A stretch of DNA of 64,000 nt from Croceicoccus bisphenolivorans (GTDB lineage: Bacteria; Pseudomonadota; Alphaproteobacteria; Sphingomonadales; Sphingomonadaceae), in assembly GCF_001634625.1 (NCBI RefSeq), contig NZ_LRSE01000010.1, positions 1 through 64,000 of the forward strand, written 5' to 3'. The notes below the pieces were generated by a model. That model did not search any database. It was given only the letters and a program-made list of their open reading frames with translations, and had not been told where the DNA came from. The position numbers and the translations under genes were made by a program. Numbering within the stretch: position 1 is the first letter of the stretch; each line of letters opens with the position of its first letter. Positions 1 through 9,104 of the stretch are shown piece by piece.

Positions 1-2
1 AC

Positions 3-302
3 CTCTACCTTCACCAGCAGGCGCTCGACACATCAACGCCGAGTGGCCGAGCGATGTTCGGTATGCTCAGCGTCTTCGCCGATTTTGAGCGGGAGTTGAT
101 CCGCAGCCGAATCATGGCGGGTCTTGCCCGATCCACCAAGAAAGCAGGTCGCCCAGCCCTTGATCCCGAGAAGATCGCCAAGATCGAGCGTCATCTCAAC
201 GCTGGCACATCCATCAATGAGACTGCCCGCAAGCTCAAGGTCGGGGTCGGCACCGTCCATCGCATCAAAGTCCGCATGACCAATGAGGCTATCGCCGCAT
301 GA
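3..302 (+). CDS. Serine recombinase (resolvase/invertase family), C-terminal part, truncated by the window edge
   Basis: The reading frame is open from the window edge, so the start and the catalytic serine lie outside. What remains is the end of the catalytic domain, with the typical Ser-Pro-x-Gly-Arg stretch and the long helix carrying FADFERELIRSR, followed by a Hin-type helix-turn-helix beginning at GRPALDP and ending near VGTVHRIK. Such proteins cut and rejoin DNA at short inverted sites and belong to transposons, plasmids and invertible switches. The stop codon overlaps the start of a small downstream gene (ATGA at 299-302). The family call is secure; whether the full protein is intact cannot be seen. 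Confidence 0.85.
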   Translation, partial: LYLHQQALDTSTPSGRAMFGMLSVFADFERELIRSRIMAGLARSTKKAGRPALDPEKIAKIERHLNAGTSINETARKLKVGVGTVHRIKVRMTNEAIAA

Positions 303-430
303 TGGACCCGAAAGATCGTCCCACCCTTGGACCGCGCTTCTTCGAACTCAAAGCGCAGATGGATGCCAAGCGGAAAGCCGAAGCCGAACAGCGAAACAAT
401 CGTCAGGATCAGCCGCCCGAAGATGAATGA
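299..430 (+). CDS. Small charged hypothetical protein (43 aa)
   Basis: A 43-residue frame starts with ATG inside the recombinase stop codon (ATGA overlap), which suggests translational coupling. The product is very hydrophilic, rich in Lys, Glu, Gln and Arg (QMDAKRKAEAEQRNN), with no membrane segment or cysteine. I do not recognise a family. The overlap and the lack of any other frame on this strand support a real gene, but it is short and could be unused reading frame. Confidence 0.4.
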   Translation: MMDPKDRPTLGPRFFELKAQMDAKRKAEAEQRNNRQDQPPEDE

Positions 431-442
431 GAACATCGCGGC

Positions 443-658
443 ATGAGACGCAAACGCTTCGTCTGCCCTGAGTGCGGACAGAAAACGGGCATCCCTATCG
501 CCTACGGCTACCCCAGTCGGGGCCTCATCAAGAAGGCCAAACGGAACGAGGTGTTGCTGGGTGGATGCGTCGTTGAGATCGATGCCCCCAACCGTCACTG
601 CCAGAACTGTAAGCATCAATGGATCGACGATGAGAAGAGCGTCCGATCAACTTCCTAG
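443..658 (+). CDS. Small zinc-ribbon-like protein (71 aa)
   Basis: The 71-residue product has two CxxC knuckles, CPEC near residue 8 and CQNC near residue 53, the layout of a small zinc ribbon. It is basic in the middle (LIKKAKRNE). Similar short two-knuckle proteins are common passengers in mobile regions, with unknown roles. It follows the recombinase and the 43-residue gene on the same strand with a 12-base gap, so all three may be co-transcribed. Function is not known; nucleic-acid binding is only a guess from the ribbon. Confidence 0.6.
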   Translation: MRRKRFVCPECGQKTGIPIAYGYPSRGLIKKAKRNEVLLGGCVVEIDAPNRHCQNCKHQWIDDEKSVRSTS

Positions 659-678
659 AATGACCTGAGCCCACATCA

Positions 679-918
679 ATGTCCGATAAGAACGCTCCCC
701 AGATCGTCGATGCTGACGGTCGGCCATCATCCGCAACCATCAACCAACGCTTAGCGGAAGCGTCCGAGGAAATGGTCAGGGATGATCCTCACACCGATCC
801 TGTCGGGTGCGCCACCGGACCGGCATGGCGCTGCTCGCCGGATGTTATCCAGGACAATTCCCGCCCTTCCACTTCGCTGGTGATCCACTATGGATCGGCC
901 GAAGGAGGACCGCGATGA
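679..918 (+). CDS. Doubtful hypothetical ORF (79 aa) at the edge of the mobile remnant
   Basis: The first 40 residues look protein-like (hydrophilic, SATINQRLAEASEEMV), while the second half is a low-quality mixture and runs into the fructokinase start. No ribosome binding site is evident before the ATG. It may be a small accessory gene whose 3' part was replaced by host DNA at a junction near position 800, or it may be spurious. Confidence 0.25.
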   Translation: MSDKNAPQIVDADGRPSSATINQRLAEASEEMVRDDPHTDPVGCATGPAWRCSPDVIQDNSRPSTSLVIHYGSAEGGPR

Positions 919-1805
919 AGGCAGGCAAAGAGCCGCTGCTCGGCGCGATCGAGGCGGGCGGTACCAAGTTCGTTCTTGCCGTCGGCACCGCGCCTGACAA
1001 TACTGCCGCGCGCCATGTCATCCCGACACAAATGCCATCCGAAACGCTGGCGGAGGCGGAAGCATGGTTCAGGGCCCAGGGCAGCATTGCCGCCCTGGGC
1101 ATCGCCAGTTTCGGGCCGATCGATATCGATCGCGCATCGCGGACATGGGGGCATATCACCACGACGCCGAAGTCCGGTTGGTCGGAGTGCGATATCGCCG
1201 GTTTCTTCGCTGCCCGGTTTGCGGTTCCGGTCGGTTTCGATACCGACGTCAACGGCGCGGCTTGGGCGGAAGTGCGTTTTGGCGCGGGACGGGGCGTTTC
1301 ATCGCTCGCCTATGTGACCGTGGGCACCGGTATTGGCGGCGGTCTTGTCATCGACGGGGAGCCGATCCACGGTGCGTCGCATCCAGAGATGGGGCATATC
1401 TTCGTGCGGCGTGGTCCGTCCGACGATGATTTCGCGGGACACTGCCCGATCCACGGCGATTGCCTGGAGGGGTTGGCCAGCGGCCCCGCGATCATCGCGC
1501 GGTGGGGTTCGCCACTGTCAGACCTGCCGCAGGATCATCCGGCCCACGCTTTGGTTTCCGGATATCTCGCACATCTTTGCTACGACATTTTCGCCATCAC
1601 TGCTGCCGAAGTCGTCGTGCTGGGCGGTGGAGTCCTCAGGACGCCGGGCCTGCTGCAGCGTGTGCGCGAACAGGCAACCGCGCTGGCAAGCGGCTACCTG
1701 CCCGGCGGGGCGCGCCACAGGGTCGAAGCCGCCGGATTGGGCGAAGATGCGGGCATTACCGGCGCATTGATGCTAGCCGAACGGGCACTGGCACGAGGCG
1801 ATTAG
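915..1805 (+). CDS. ROK-family fructokinase (296 aa)
   Basis: Phosphorylates a hexose, most likely fructose, with ATP to feed glycolysis. The N-terminus has the ROK phosphate-binding motif (EAGGTK, residues 12-17). A central zinc-binding signature CPIHGDC follows at residues 177-183, with GLASGPAI after it, as in ScrK/Mak-type fructokinases. The later VVVLGGGV is the second nucleotide-binding stretch. The ATG at 915 was chosen because a strong GAAGGAGG lies just before it; a longer frame from 807 adds non-conserved residues. Its stop is convergent with putA, overlapping by 4 bases. Sugar specificity is inferred from the family. Confidence 0.85.
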   Translation: MKAGKEPLLGAIEAGGTKFVLAVGTAPDNTAARHVIPTQMPSETLAEAEAWFRAQGSIAALGIASFGPIDIDRASRTWGHITTTPKSGWSECDIAGFFAARFAVPVGFDTDVNGAAWAEVRFGAGRGVSSLAYVTVGTGIGGGLVIDGEPIHGASHPEMGHIFVRRGPSDDDFAGHCPIHGDCLEGLASGPAIIARWGSPLSDLPQDHPAHALVSGYLAHLCYDIFAITAAEVVVLGGGVLRTPGLLQRVREQATALASGYLPGGARHRVEAAGLGEDAGITGALMLAERALARGD

Positions 1806-4800
1806 ACCAGCGCCATCAAGCTGGCGTTGCCGCCCGCCGCCGTCGTGTTGATCGATGTGGAGATCTCCTCCCGCAACCAGGCCTGACAATAACCGCCACT
1901 GGCATCGGGCGACTGCACCAGCGGGATCGCCCCTGCCATCGCGGCAACCGCCTGCAGGATTTGCGGAGTCGGTTTTTCCACCAGCACCGCAGCCCAGACG
2001 TTGGTTTCGGGCAGGCTTTCGCAGACGGCCGCCTCATCCTCCGGCGCGATTTGCGACGACAGAACGGTGGCGCGCCCTCCGGCCGTCGCGACAGCGGCAA
2101 GTTGGCTGGCGAGGCCAGCGGGCGTTGCGGGAATGCACAGGATCTCCCCGCGCGAGTGCAGTTCGTACAGGTTTCTCTCCCCCACCGGCCCCGGCAGTTC
2201 GAGCGTGCCGGCGGCAAGGTCGATGTCCGTTCCGGCCTTTACCAGACGCGACAGATAGAGCGGCCCGCCTGCCTTCGGCCCGGTGCCCGACAGGCCCCGC
2301 CCGCCGAACGGCTGCACGCCGACAACAGCACCGATCGTGTTGCGGTTGATATAGACATTGCCCACCGCGATCCGGCGCGTGACTTCGCGCACCGTCTCGT
2401 CAAGCCGGGTGTGCAGGCCGAACGTCAGACCGTAACCGGTGGCGTTGATCGCATCGACCAGCTTGCCCAGATCCTTGCGCGCGTAACGCACCACGTGGAG
2501 CACGGGGCCGAAAACCTCTCGCCCGAGTTCCGCGATCGAACCGATCTCGATGATTGTCGGCGCAACGAAAGTGCCGATGTCCGTTTCTGCGGGGAGGGGG
2601 AGGCGATCTACCTTGCACCCTGCCGCAGCCATCTGAGCGACATGCGCCTCTATAGTGTCACGCGCTTCTGCCGTGATGACGGGGCCGATATCGGTGGCAA
2701 GCCGGTCGGTATTGCCTATGCAAAGCTCATGCAGTGCGCCGCGGATCATCGCCAGTTGGCGGTCTGCAATGTCATCCTGCAGGCACAGGATACGCAGCGC
2801 GGAACAACGCTGGCCCGCGCTGTCGAATGCGCTGGCGATCACGTCGGTCACGACCTGTTCGGCGAGGGCGGAGGAATCGACGATCATCGCGTTCTGGCCA
2901 CCGGTTTCCGCGATTAAAGGGATCGGGCGGCCGTCCGGCGCAAGGCGGTTGGCCAGTTCGCGCTGGATCAGCCTGGCCACTTCGGTCGATCCGGTGAACA
3001 TCACGCCTCTCGTTTCGGGCGCCGTGACCAGCGCCGCGCCGACATCGCCGGCGCCGGGCACGAATTGCAGGGCCTCTGCCGGAATGCCGGATGCGTGAAG
3101 GATGCGGACCGCCTCTGCCGCGATCAGCGGGGTTTCCTCCGCCGGTTTGGCCAGTACGGGGTTGCCCGCAACAAGGGCGGCCGCGACCTGCCCCGTGAAA
3201 ATCGCCAGCGGAAAGTTCCACGGGCTGATGCAAACGACAGGACCGACGGGTTCGGCCCGTTGCAAGGTATTGCGCGCCTGCACGGCGTAGTAGCGCAGGA
3301 AATCCACCGCTTCGCGTACTTCCGCCACGGCATTGGCGGCGCTCTTGCCGGCCTCTCGCATGGCAAGCGCCATCAGGCGGGGCATGGCCGCTTCCATGGC
3401 ATCGGCGGCGCGGCCGATGCAGGCGGCACGCTGCGCGACCGGCACCTCTGCCCAGCTGCGGGCAGCACCGGCGGCAACTTTGGCGGCAAAGGCGGCATCG
3501 CGCTCTTTGGCAAAGGATACGAACCCTACCTTGTCGCCATGGTCGGCAGGGTTCAGCACCGGGCGCAGCGGGCGTTCGCTGGCAAGGCCGGGGATCATCG
3601 GGGCTGCGCGCCAGACCTGTTCGGCCGAAGTGCGCAAAGCTTCGCCCAGATCTGCCAGTTCGGCTTCGCTGGCAAGGTCGATCCCGGCCGAATTGCGCCT
3701 TTCGGGGAACAGGTGCGCTGGCAAGGCAATGGCCGGATGGGGCGATCCGAACGGCGTGATCGCGCGCGCCACCTCTACCGGATCTGCCGCCAGTTCCTCT
3801 GCCGGCACGTTTTCGTCGCCGATGCGATGCACGAAACTGGAATTCGCGCCGTTCTCCAGAAGGCGGCGGACGAGATAGGCCAGCAAAGTCTCGTGCGTGC
3901 CGACAGGGGCGTAGATGCGGCACGGGCGCTTGTCCGGTCCATGCCCCACGACCTGTTCGTACAGCGGCTCGCCCATGCCGTGCAGGCACTGGTACTCCCA
4001 GTCGCCGATGCTGAAATCCGGTCCGGCCATGTGCCAGATCGCGCTCAGCGTCTGGGCATTGTGCGTCGCGAACTGCGGGAACAGCACGTCGCGATTGGCC
4101 AGCAGCTTCCTTGCGCAGGCGAGGTAGGAAACGTCGGTATGCACCTTGCGGGTAAAGACCGGAAAGTCGGCCATGCCGTCGACTTGCGCGCGCTTGATCT
4201 CGCTGTCCCAGTACGCCCCCTTCACCAGCCGCACCATGATGCGGCGGCCGGAGCGGCGGGCAAGGTCAACCAGCCAGTCGATGACATACGGACAACGCTT
4301 GCCATAGGCCTGAACCACGAAGCCGAGGCCGTTCCAGCCCGCCAGCTCCGGATCGAGTGCAAGGGTTTCAAGCAGGTCGAGCGAAAGTTCGAGGCGGTCC
4401 GCTTCCTCCGCATCGATGTTCAGCCCGATGTTGTGCGACTTGGCCAGCAGGGCCAGATCGCGCACGCGTGGCAGTAGTTCATCCATGACCCGCCCGGCCT
4501 GCGCGCGGGCATAGCGGGGGTGCAACGCGGACAGCTTGATCGAGATACCGGGGCCGGCAACCACCCCGCGCCCCGCCGATGCCTTGCCGATGGCGTGGAT
4601 GGCGCGTTCGTAGTCCGCGAAATAACGGGCCGCGTCCCCGGCGGTCGTCGCCGCTTCGCCCAGCATGTCGTAGCTGTAGGCAAAGCCCTTCGCTTCCATC
4701 TTGCGCGCGCGTTTCAGGGCTTCGGCGATGGTTTCGCCGGTCACGAACTGTTCGCCCATCAGTTCCATCGCCATGTCGACCCCGCGTCGGATCACCGGCT

Positions 4801-5296
4801 CTCCAGCCCGTGCGACAAGGCGGGTGAGAGCCGACGACAGGCCCTTGTCGTTCACGCTCGACGTCAGCTTGCCGGAGACGACAAGGCCCCACGTCGCCGC
4901 GTTCACGAAGAGCGAGCGTCCGTCGCCCAGATGCTCCTTCCAGTTGCCGGGCGCGATCTTGTCGCGGATCAGCGCATCGCGGGTGGCGTCGTCGGGAATG
5001 CGCAGCAGCGCTTCGGCAAGGCACATCAGCGCTACGCCTTCCTGACTGTCCAGCGAGTATTCCTTGACCAGATCCTCAACCCCGCCGCGCTGGCCGTTCC
5101 GGCGCAGGTTTTGCACCAGCCCTAGCGTCATGTCGCGCACGGGTTGCTGCAGCGCATCGGGCATCCGGGCCGCTTCGATCAGCTCCGCCATGCACTCCGG
5201 CTCCGCCCTGCGGCAGGCGTGCGTGATGGCGCGGCGGAGGGGCGTTTGCGGGCGGATGGTCGGTGCGAATCCGGCGAAGGGAGCGTGTGCGTTCAT
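1802..5296 (-). CDS. putA: Bifunctional proline dehydrogenase / L-glutamate-gamma-semialdehyde dehydrogenase PutA (1164 aa)
   Basis: Oxidises proline to glutamate in two steps, using FAD in the proline dehydrogenase barrel and NAD in the aldehyde dehydrogenase half. The first half carries the barrel signatures (RLVKGAYWDSEIKRAQ, and the ATHNAQT stretch). The second half has the aldehyde dehydrogenase fold with ETGGQNAMIVD and the catalytic cysteine in SAGQRCSALR. There is no N-terminal ribbon-helix-helix domain, so this PutA should not bind DNA itself. A C-terminal extension of about 150 residues follows the dehydrogenase, as in longer PutA forms. The divergent Lrp-type gene 110 bases away is the expected regulator. 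Confidence 0.97.
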   Translation of the reverse strand: MNAHAPFAGFAPTIRPQTPLRRAITHACRRAEPECMAELIEAARMPDALQQPVRDMTLGLVQNLRRNGQRGGVEDLVKEYSLDSQEGVALMCLAEALLRIPDDATRDALIRDKIAPGNWKEHLGDGRSLFVNAATWGLVVSGKLTSSVNDKGLSSALTRLVARAGEPVIRRGVDMAMELMGEQFVTGETIAEALKRARKMEAKGFAYSYDMLGEAATTAGDAARYFADYERAIHAIGKASAGRGVVAGPGISIKLSALHPRYARAQAGRVMDELLPRVRDLALLAKSHNIGLNIDAEEADRLELSLDLLETLALDPELAGWNGLGFVVQAYGKRCPYVIDWLVDLARRSGRRIMVRLVKGAYWDSEIKRAQVDGMADFPVFTRKVHTDVSYLACARKLLANRDVLFPQFATHNAQTLSAIWHMAGPDFSIGDWEYQCLHGMGEPLYEQVVGHGPDKRPCRIYAPVGTHETLLAYLVRRLLENGANSSFVHRIGDENVPAEELAADPVEVARAITPFGSPHPAIALPAHLFPERRNSAGIDLASEAELADLGEALRTSAEQVWRAAPMIPGLASERPLRPVLNPADHGDKVGFVSFAKERDAAFAAKVAAGAARSWAEVPVAQRAACIGRAADAMEAAMPRLMALAMREAGKSAANAVAEVREAVDFLRYYAVQARNTLQRAEPVGPVVCISPWNFPLAIFTGQVAAALVAGNPVLAKPAEETPLIAAEAVRILHASGIPAEALQFVPGAGDVGAALVTAPETRGVMFTGSTEVARLIQRELANRLAPDGRPIPLIAETGGQNAMIVDSSALAEQVVTDVIASAFDSAGQRCSALRILCLQDDIADRQLAMIRGALHELCIGNTDRLATDIGPVITAEARDTIEAHVAQMAAAGCKVDRLPLPAETDIGTFVAPTIIEIGSIAELGREVFGPVLHVVRYARKDLGKLVDAINATGYGLTFGLHTRLDETVREVTRRIAVGNVYINRNTIGAVVGVQPFGGRGLSGTGPKAGGPLYLSRLVKAGTDIDLAAGTLELPGPVGERNLYELHSRGEILCIPATPAGLASQLAAVATAGGRATVLSSQIAPEDEAAVCESLPETNVWAAVLVEKPTPQILQAVAAMAGAIPLVQSPDASGGYCQAWLREEISTSINTTAAGGNASLMALV

Positions 5297-5406
5297 GGCC
5301 AGAGAACAATACCACTTTCCGTCATATCAGTTTGCCCATAGAATGACGAAAAGATAGCCAAAACGACTTAAATTTCGCGACTAATTCTGCATCAGGACCA
5401 GAAAGT

Positions 5407-5892
5407 GTGATCACTGTAGACGATCTGGATCATTTCGATCGCAAGATCATCGCTGCACTGGCGGCGGACGGGCGGATGACGATTACCGACCTTGCCGAAA
5501 AGGTCGGCCTGTCGAAGACGCCGTGCCAGAACCGCTTTCGCAAACTGGTCGACGGCGGCGTCATTCGCGGCTTCACCGCGATCATCGACAATGCGAAGCT
5601 GGGACTGGACCACGTGGCCTTTGCCGAAGTGAAGCTTTCCGACACACGGGAAAAGGCGCTGGAGGAATTCAACGCCGCCGTGCGAAAGCTGCCGGAGGTC
5701 GAGGAATGCTACATGATCGCCAGCAGCTTCGACTACTTGCTCAAGGTCCGTACCGCCAACATTCGCCGCTACCGCGAAGTGCTGGGCGAAAAGATTTCCA
5801 GCCTGCCGCACGTGTCCAGCACGTCGACATTCGTCGCGATGGAAGCGATCAAGGACAATGACCGCCCCCGCGTGCCCAAGGCCGCGGGATAG
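5407..5892 (+). CDS. putR: Lrp/AsnC-family regulator, probable PutR activator of putA (161 aa)
   Basis: The N-terminus is an Lrp-type winged helix-turn-helix (DRKIIAALAADGRMTITDLAEKV) and the C-terminal half is the RAM ligand-binding domain (VEECYMIASSFDYLLKV). Translation starts at GTG 5407; no better start exists upstream. It is transcribed divergently from putA across a 110-base gap, the arrangement of the proline-responsive PutR activators of Rhodobacter and Agrobacterium. Proline-dependent activation of putA is inferred from that synteny. Confidence 0.88.
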   Translation: MITVDDLDHFDRKIIAALAADGRMTITDLAEKVGLSKTPCQNRFRKLVDGGVIRGFTAIIDNAKLGLDHVAFAEVKLSDTREKALEEFNAAVRKLPEVEECYMIASSFDYLLKVRTANIRRYREVLGEKISSLPHVSSTSTFVAMEAIKDNDRPRVPKAAG

Positions 5893-5895
5893 CGC

Positions 5896-6933
5896 TTACT
5901 TGGCGTAGTAGTCGCGGTACCAGGCGACGAACTTCGCAATCCCGTCGCGGAACGGCATGGCCGGCGCATAGCCGGTCAGGCGGCGCAGCAGCGCGGTATC
6001 GGCCCATGTCGCGTAAACGTCGCCCTTCTGCATCGGCATCATGTTGCGGATCGCCTCGACCCCCAGTTCCGCCTCGATCGCGTCGACGAAGTCGAGCAGG
6101 CGCACCTTCTCTCCATTGCCGATATTGACCACGCGCCACGGCGCGACGGGCGAGAGGCTGTCTCCTTCCGCGATGTCATCCGCGCTATCCGGGCGTTCGG
6201 GCGGAGTGTCGATCAACAGGCGGATGCCGCGCACCAGATCGGTGACGTAAGTGAAGTCGCGGTACATCTCGCCATTGTTGTAGATGTCGATGGCGCGCCC
6301 GTTCAGCATGGCATCCACGAACTTGAACAAAGCCATGTCGGGCCGCCCCCACGGGCCATATACGGTGAAGAACCGGAACATCGTGGTCGGGATGTTCCAG
6401 AGATGCGCATAGGAATGCGCCATCGCCTCGTTCGCCTTTTTCGTGGCGGCATAGAGGGTGATCTGGCTGTCGACCTTGTCCGTCTCGCGAAAGGGCATGT
6501 CCTCGTTCGCGCCATAGACTGAGGATGTAGAGGCCATCAGCAGGTGGCCGACAGCCAGTTCGCGCGCGACTTCCATCACGTTGAACGCACCGACCAGATT
6601 GCTGTCGACATAGGCACGCGGATTTTCGAGGCTGTAGCGAACGCCGGCCTGTGCGGCGAGGTGGACGATCACGTCGGGCGCGAATTCGCGGGCGACCTGC
6701 ATCAGCCGCTCGTGATCTTCCAGCATTGCTTCCGTCGCGGAAAAGCCGGGACTTTGCAGCAGCATCTGCAACCGCCGCCGCTTCAGCGCGACGTCGTAAT
6801 AATCGCTCATCCCGTCATAGCCGTGAACGATGAAACCTTCGTCCAGCAGCAGGCGGCACAAGTGGAAGCCGATGAACCCGGCGGCTCCGGTAACAAGAAC
6901 ACGGCGTGGTGCAGGAGTTTCGGATTGCGTCAT
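5896..6933 (-). CDS. NAD-dependent nucleotide-sugar epimerase, UDP-glucuronate 4-epimerase type (345 aa)
   Basis: An extended short-chain dehydrogenase with the NAD motif GAAGFIG near the N-terminus, an STSSVYG serine stretch and the catalytic Tyr-Lys pair in YAATKKANE. The segment [16 protein letters not shown] is typical of UDP-glucuronate 4-epimerases, which make UDP-galacturonate for envelope polysaccharides. The start at 6933 (MTQSE) places the Rossmann strand close to the N-terminus; the frame stays open to 7008, so a start up to 25 residues earlier is possible. It sits 3 bases from putR convergently and far from the EPS locus, but its product could feed it. Substrate is inferred from family resemblance. 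Confidence 0.82.
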   Translation of the reverse strand: MTQSETPAPRRVLVTGAAGFIGFHLCRLLLDEGFIVHGYDGMSDYYDVALKRRRLQMLLQSPGFSATEAMLEDHERLMQVAREFAPDVIVHLAAQAGVRYSLENPRAYVDSNLVGAFNVMEVARELAVGHLLMASTSSVYGANEDMPFRETDKVDSQITLYAATKKANEAMAHSYAHLWNIPTTMFRFFTVYGPWGRPDMALFKFVDAMLNGRAIDIYNNGEMYRDFTYVTDLVRGIRLLIDTPPERPDSADDIAEGDSLSPVAPWRVVNIGNGEKVRLLDFVDAIEAELGVEAIRNMMPMQKGDVYATWADTALLRRLTGYAPAMPFRDGIAKFVAWYRDYYAK

Positions 6934-7149
6934 CGGGAAGTTCGGCGCTGCCTTCGCGTTTCGGGTCGTCATCGCCATTTGGGGTGGCGCAGGCAGGCTG
7001 TTGCCCAATCGGGCAGCCGTTGCAATCGGATATCGCCCTTATGCAAAGGTTCGCGCCGACGCTATTTTCCAGCGCTATCCACGGCTTTGCCGGTGCAGGA
7101 CGGCGCAAGCGGTTTTCCTGTGCCCCCATCGTCTGGCAAAGGCATAGGC

Positions 7150-9036
7150 ATGGCAGAGCCATCCGACGCCCCATATATCGACCAATTCGATCAGTACGCC
7201 GATTACGATCGCGTGGACTATCCGGATTTCGCGCCCGAACCGCCCGTCTTCGGCCCCGCGCCGGATGAGGCGACCCTGCTGGACAAGCTGCACTCGGTCT
7301 TCGGCTTTCGCGCCTTTCGCGGCGTGCAACATCAGGTGCTGGACCGTGTGCTGTCCGGCCGGTCGACATTGGCCGTCATGCCCACGGGCGCGGGCAAGTC
7401 GCTGACCTACCAGTTGCCCGCGACGATGGTGGACGGCACGTGCGTCGTCATCAGCCCGCTTATCGCCCTGATGCACGACCAGTTGCGCAGCGCGGAGGCA
7501 AACGGCATCCGCGCCGCAACGCTGACCAGCGCGGACGAGAACCGGGCCGAGACCGTCGCGCGCCTGCGGGCCGGTGATCTCGACCTGCTCTATGTCGCGC
7601 CCGAACGCGCCAGCCAGTCGCACTTCCGCGAACTGCTGGGCCAGTGCCGGATCGCGCTCTTCGCCATCGACGAGGCGCACTGCGTGTCCGAATGGGGCCA
7701 CGACTTCCGCCCCGACTATCGCCTGCTGCGCCCGCTGATGGACCTGTTCCCCGGTGTGCCGCGGCTGGCGCTGACGGCGACGGCGGACGCGCATACCCGC
7801 TCCGACATCCTGGCCCAGCTTGGCATTCCCGAAGAAGGGATGATCGTCGCAGGCTTCGACCGGCCCAACATCCGCTACGCCATCCGCCCGCGCGACGGGC
7901 TGACCCAGCAGCTTCGCCGCTTGCTGGCGGCCAATCCCGGCCCCGGCATCGTCTATGCCCCGACCCGCGCCGCGACGGAGCGGCTGGCCGAAGCACTTTC
8001 GGACGGAAACCGCGAGGTTCGCGCCTATCACGCCGGCCTGCCCCCCGAAGTGCGCGCCGCGAACCAGTCCGCCTTCGTGGCATCGGAAGACATGGTGATG
8101 TGTGCGACCGTCGCGTTTGGCATGGGCATCGACAAGCCCGACGTCCGCTTCGTCGCCCATGCGGGCCTGCCAAAGTCGATCGAGGCCTATTACCAGGAAA
8201 CCGGCCGCGCGGGCCGCGATGGCGATCCGGCAACGGCCCACCTGTTCTGGGGCGCGGACGATTTCGCCCGTGCGCGAATGCGGGTGCAGGAAGTGGAGGA
8301 GGCGCGCCAGCAGGGCGAGCGTACGCGGCTTTCGGCGCTGGGCGCTCTGGTGGAGACTGCCGGATGCCGCCGCGCGATCCTGCTGCGCCATTTTGGCGAG
8401 AGTCCGCCCGAGACTTGCGGCAATTGCGATAACTGCCTTGAACCGCCCAAGTCGGTCGATGCCACGGTGACGGCGCAGAAATACCTCTCTGCCGTGGCGC
8501 GGACGCGTCAGATGTACGGGGCTGGTTATGTCGAGAGTATCCTGACGGGCCAGTCCAGCGAACGCGCCAGCCAGCAGGGGCACGACACGCTGTCCGTCTT
8601 CGGCATTGTTGGGGGTGAGGAGGCGGCGTTGCTCAAGCCTGTCCAACGCGCGCTGCTGGTGCGCGGGGCCTTGCTACCCACGGAACACGGCGGGCTGATG
8701 CTGGGGCCGGAAGCGCGGACGTACCTGAAGGGCGAGCTTCCGCTCGATCTGGTCATTCCGCCCAAACGCACGGGCGGTCGGAGCCGAAAAGGCAGCGGGC
8801 AAGAGCTCAACCCCGTTGGCGATCCGCTGTTCGATGCCCTGCGTTCGCTACGCCGCGATCTGGCGAAAGAGAACGGCGTGCCGCCCTATGTCATCTTCCA
8901 CGATGCCGTGCTGCGCGACATGGCCGGTTTCCGCCCGCAGAGCCGGGATGCACTGACCGACCTGTCGGGGATCGGGGCGAAAAAGCTCGACGCTTATGGC
9001 GATGCCTTCCTGACCGTGATCCGACAGCACTCCTGA
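7150..9036 (+). CDS. recQ: ATP-dependent DNA helicase RecQ (628 aa)
   Basis: A 3'-5' DNA helicase for recombination and replication-fork repair. Visible in order: Walker A in PTGAGKS near residue 80; the Walker B box IDEAH followed by CVSEWGHDFRPDY; helicase motifs IV-VI ending QETGRAGRDG; a zinc-binding region with four cysteines including CGNCDNC around residue 425; and a C-terminal HRDC domain (SRDALTDLSGIGAKKLDAYG). About 40 N-terminal residues rich in Asp and Pro precede the helicase core, somewhat longer than usual. ATG 7150 is the start that keeps this extension; a later start is possible. Confidence 0.95.
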   Translation: MAEPSDAPYIDQFDQYADYDRVDYPDFAPEPPVFGPAPDEATLLDKLHSVFGFRAFRGVQHQVLDRVLSGRSTLAVMPTGAGKSLTYQLPATMVDGTCVVISPLIALMHDQLRSAEANGIRAATLTSADENRAETVARLRAGDLDLLYVAPERASQSHFRELLGQCRIALFAIDEAHCVSEWGHDFRPDYRLLRPLMDLFPGVPRLALTATADAHTRSDILAQLGIPEEGMIVAGFDRPNIRYAIRPRDGLTQQLRRLLAANPGPGIVYAPTRAATERLAEALSDGNREVRAYHAGLPPEVRAANQSAFVASEDMVMCATVAFGMGIDKPDVRFVAHAGLPKSIEAYYQETGRAGRDGDPATAHLFWGADDFARARMRVQEVEEARQQGERTRLSALGALVETAGCRRAILLRHFGESPPETCGNCDNCLEPPKSVDATVTAQKYLSAVARTRQMYGAGYVESILTGQSSERASQQGHDTLSVFGIVGGEEAALLKPVQRALLVRGALLPTEHGGLMLGPEARTYLKGELPLDLVIPPKRTGGRSRKGSGQELNPVGDPLFDALRSLRRDLAKENGVPPYVIFHDAVLRDMAGFRPQSRDALTDLSGIGAKKLDAYGDAFLTVIRQHS

Positions 9037-9058
9037 TCTGCTTGCCCGCATCTCCCGT

Positions 9059-9090
9059 ATGATATAAAGATGATATCATATTTATATCAT
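9059..9090. promoter_or_regulatory. 32-bp near-perfect palindrome, likely operator of the SPFH/RHH gene pair
   Basis: The 32 bases read almost the same on both strands: outer arms ATGATATAAA and TTTATATCAT are exact complements, and the centre ATGATATCAT is itself a palindrome, with one mismatched pair between them. The 7-mer ATGATAT recurs at 9059 and 9070, one helical turn apart, and is mirrored on the other side. It is very AT-rich in GC-rich DNA and lies 15 bases before the SPFH start, overlapping the expected promoter. Spaced repeated half-sites fit cooperative binding by a small ribbon-helix-helix protein such as the one encoded downstream. Binding is inference. Confidence 0.7.
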
Positions 9091-9104
9091 GAAGGGGGTT
9101 TGCA

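Noticed and set aside
6544-7149. Upstream extension of the recQ frame by about 200 codons
   Set aside because: The extension overlaps the epimerase gene on the other strand, and its residues do not resemble any domain; the RecQ protein starts at about 7150.
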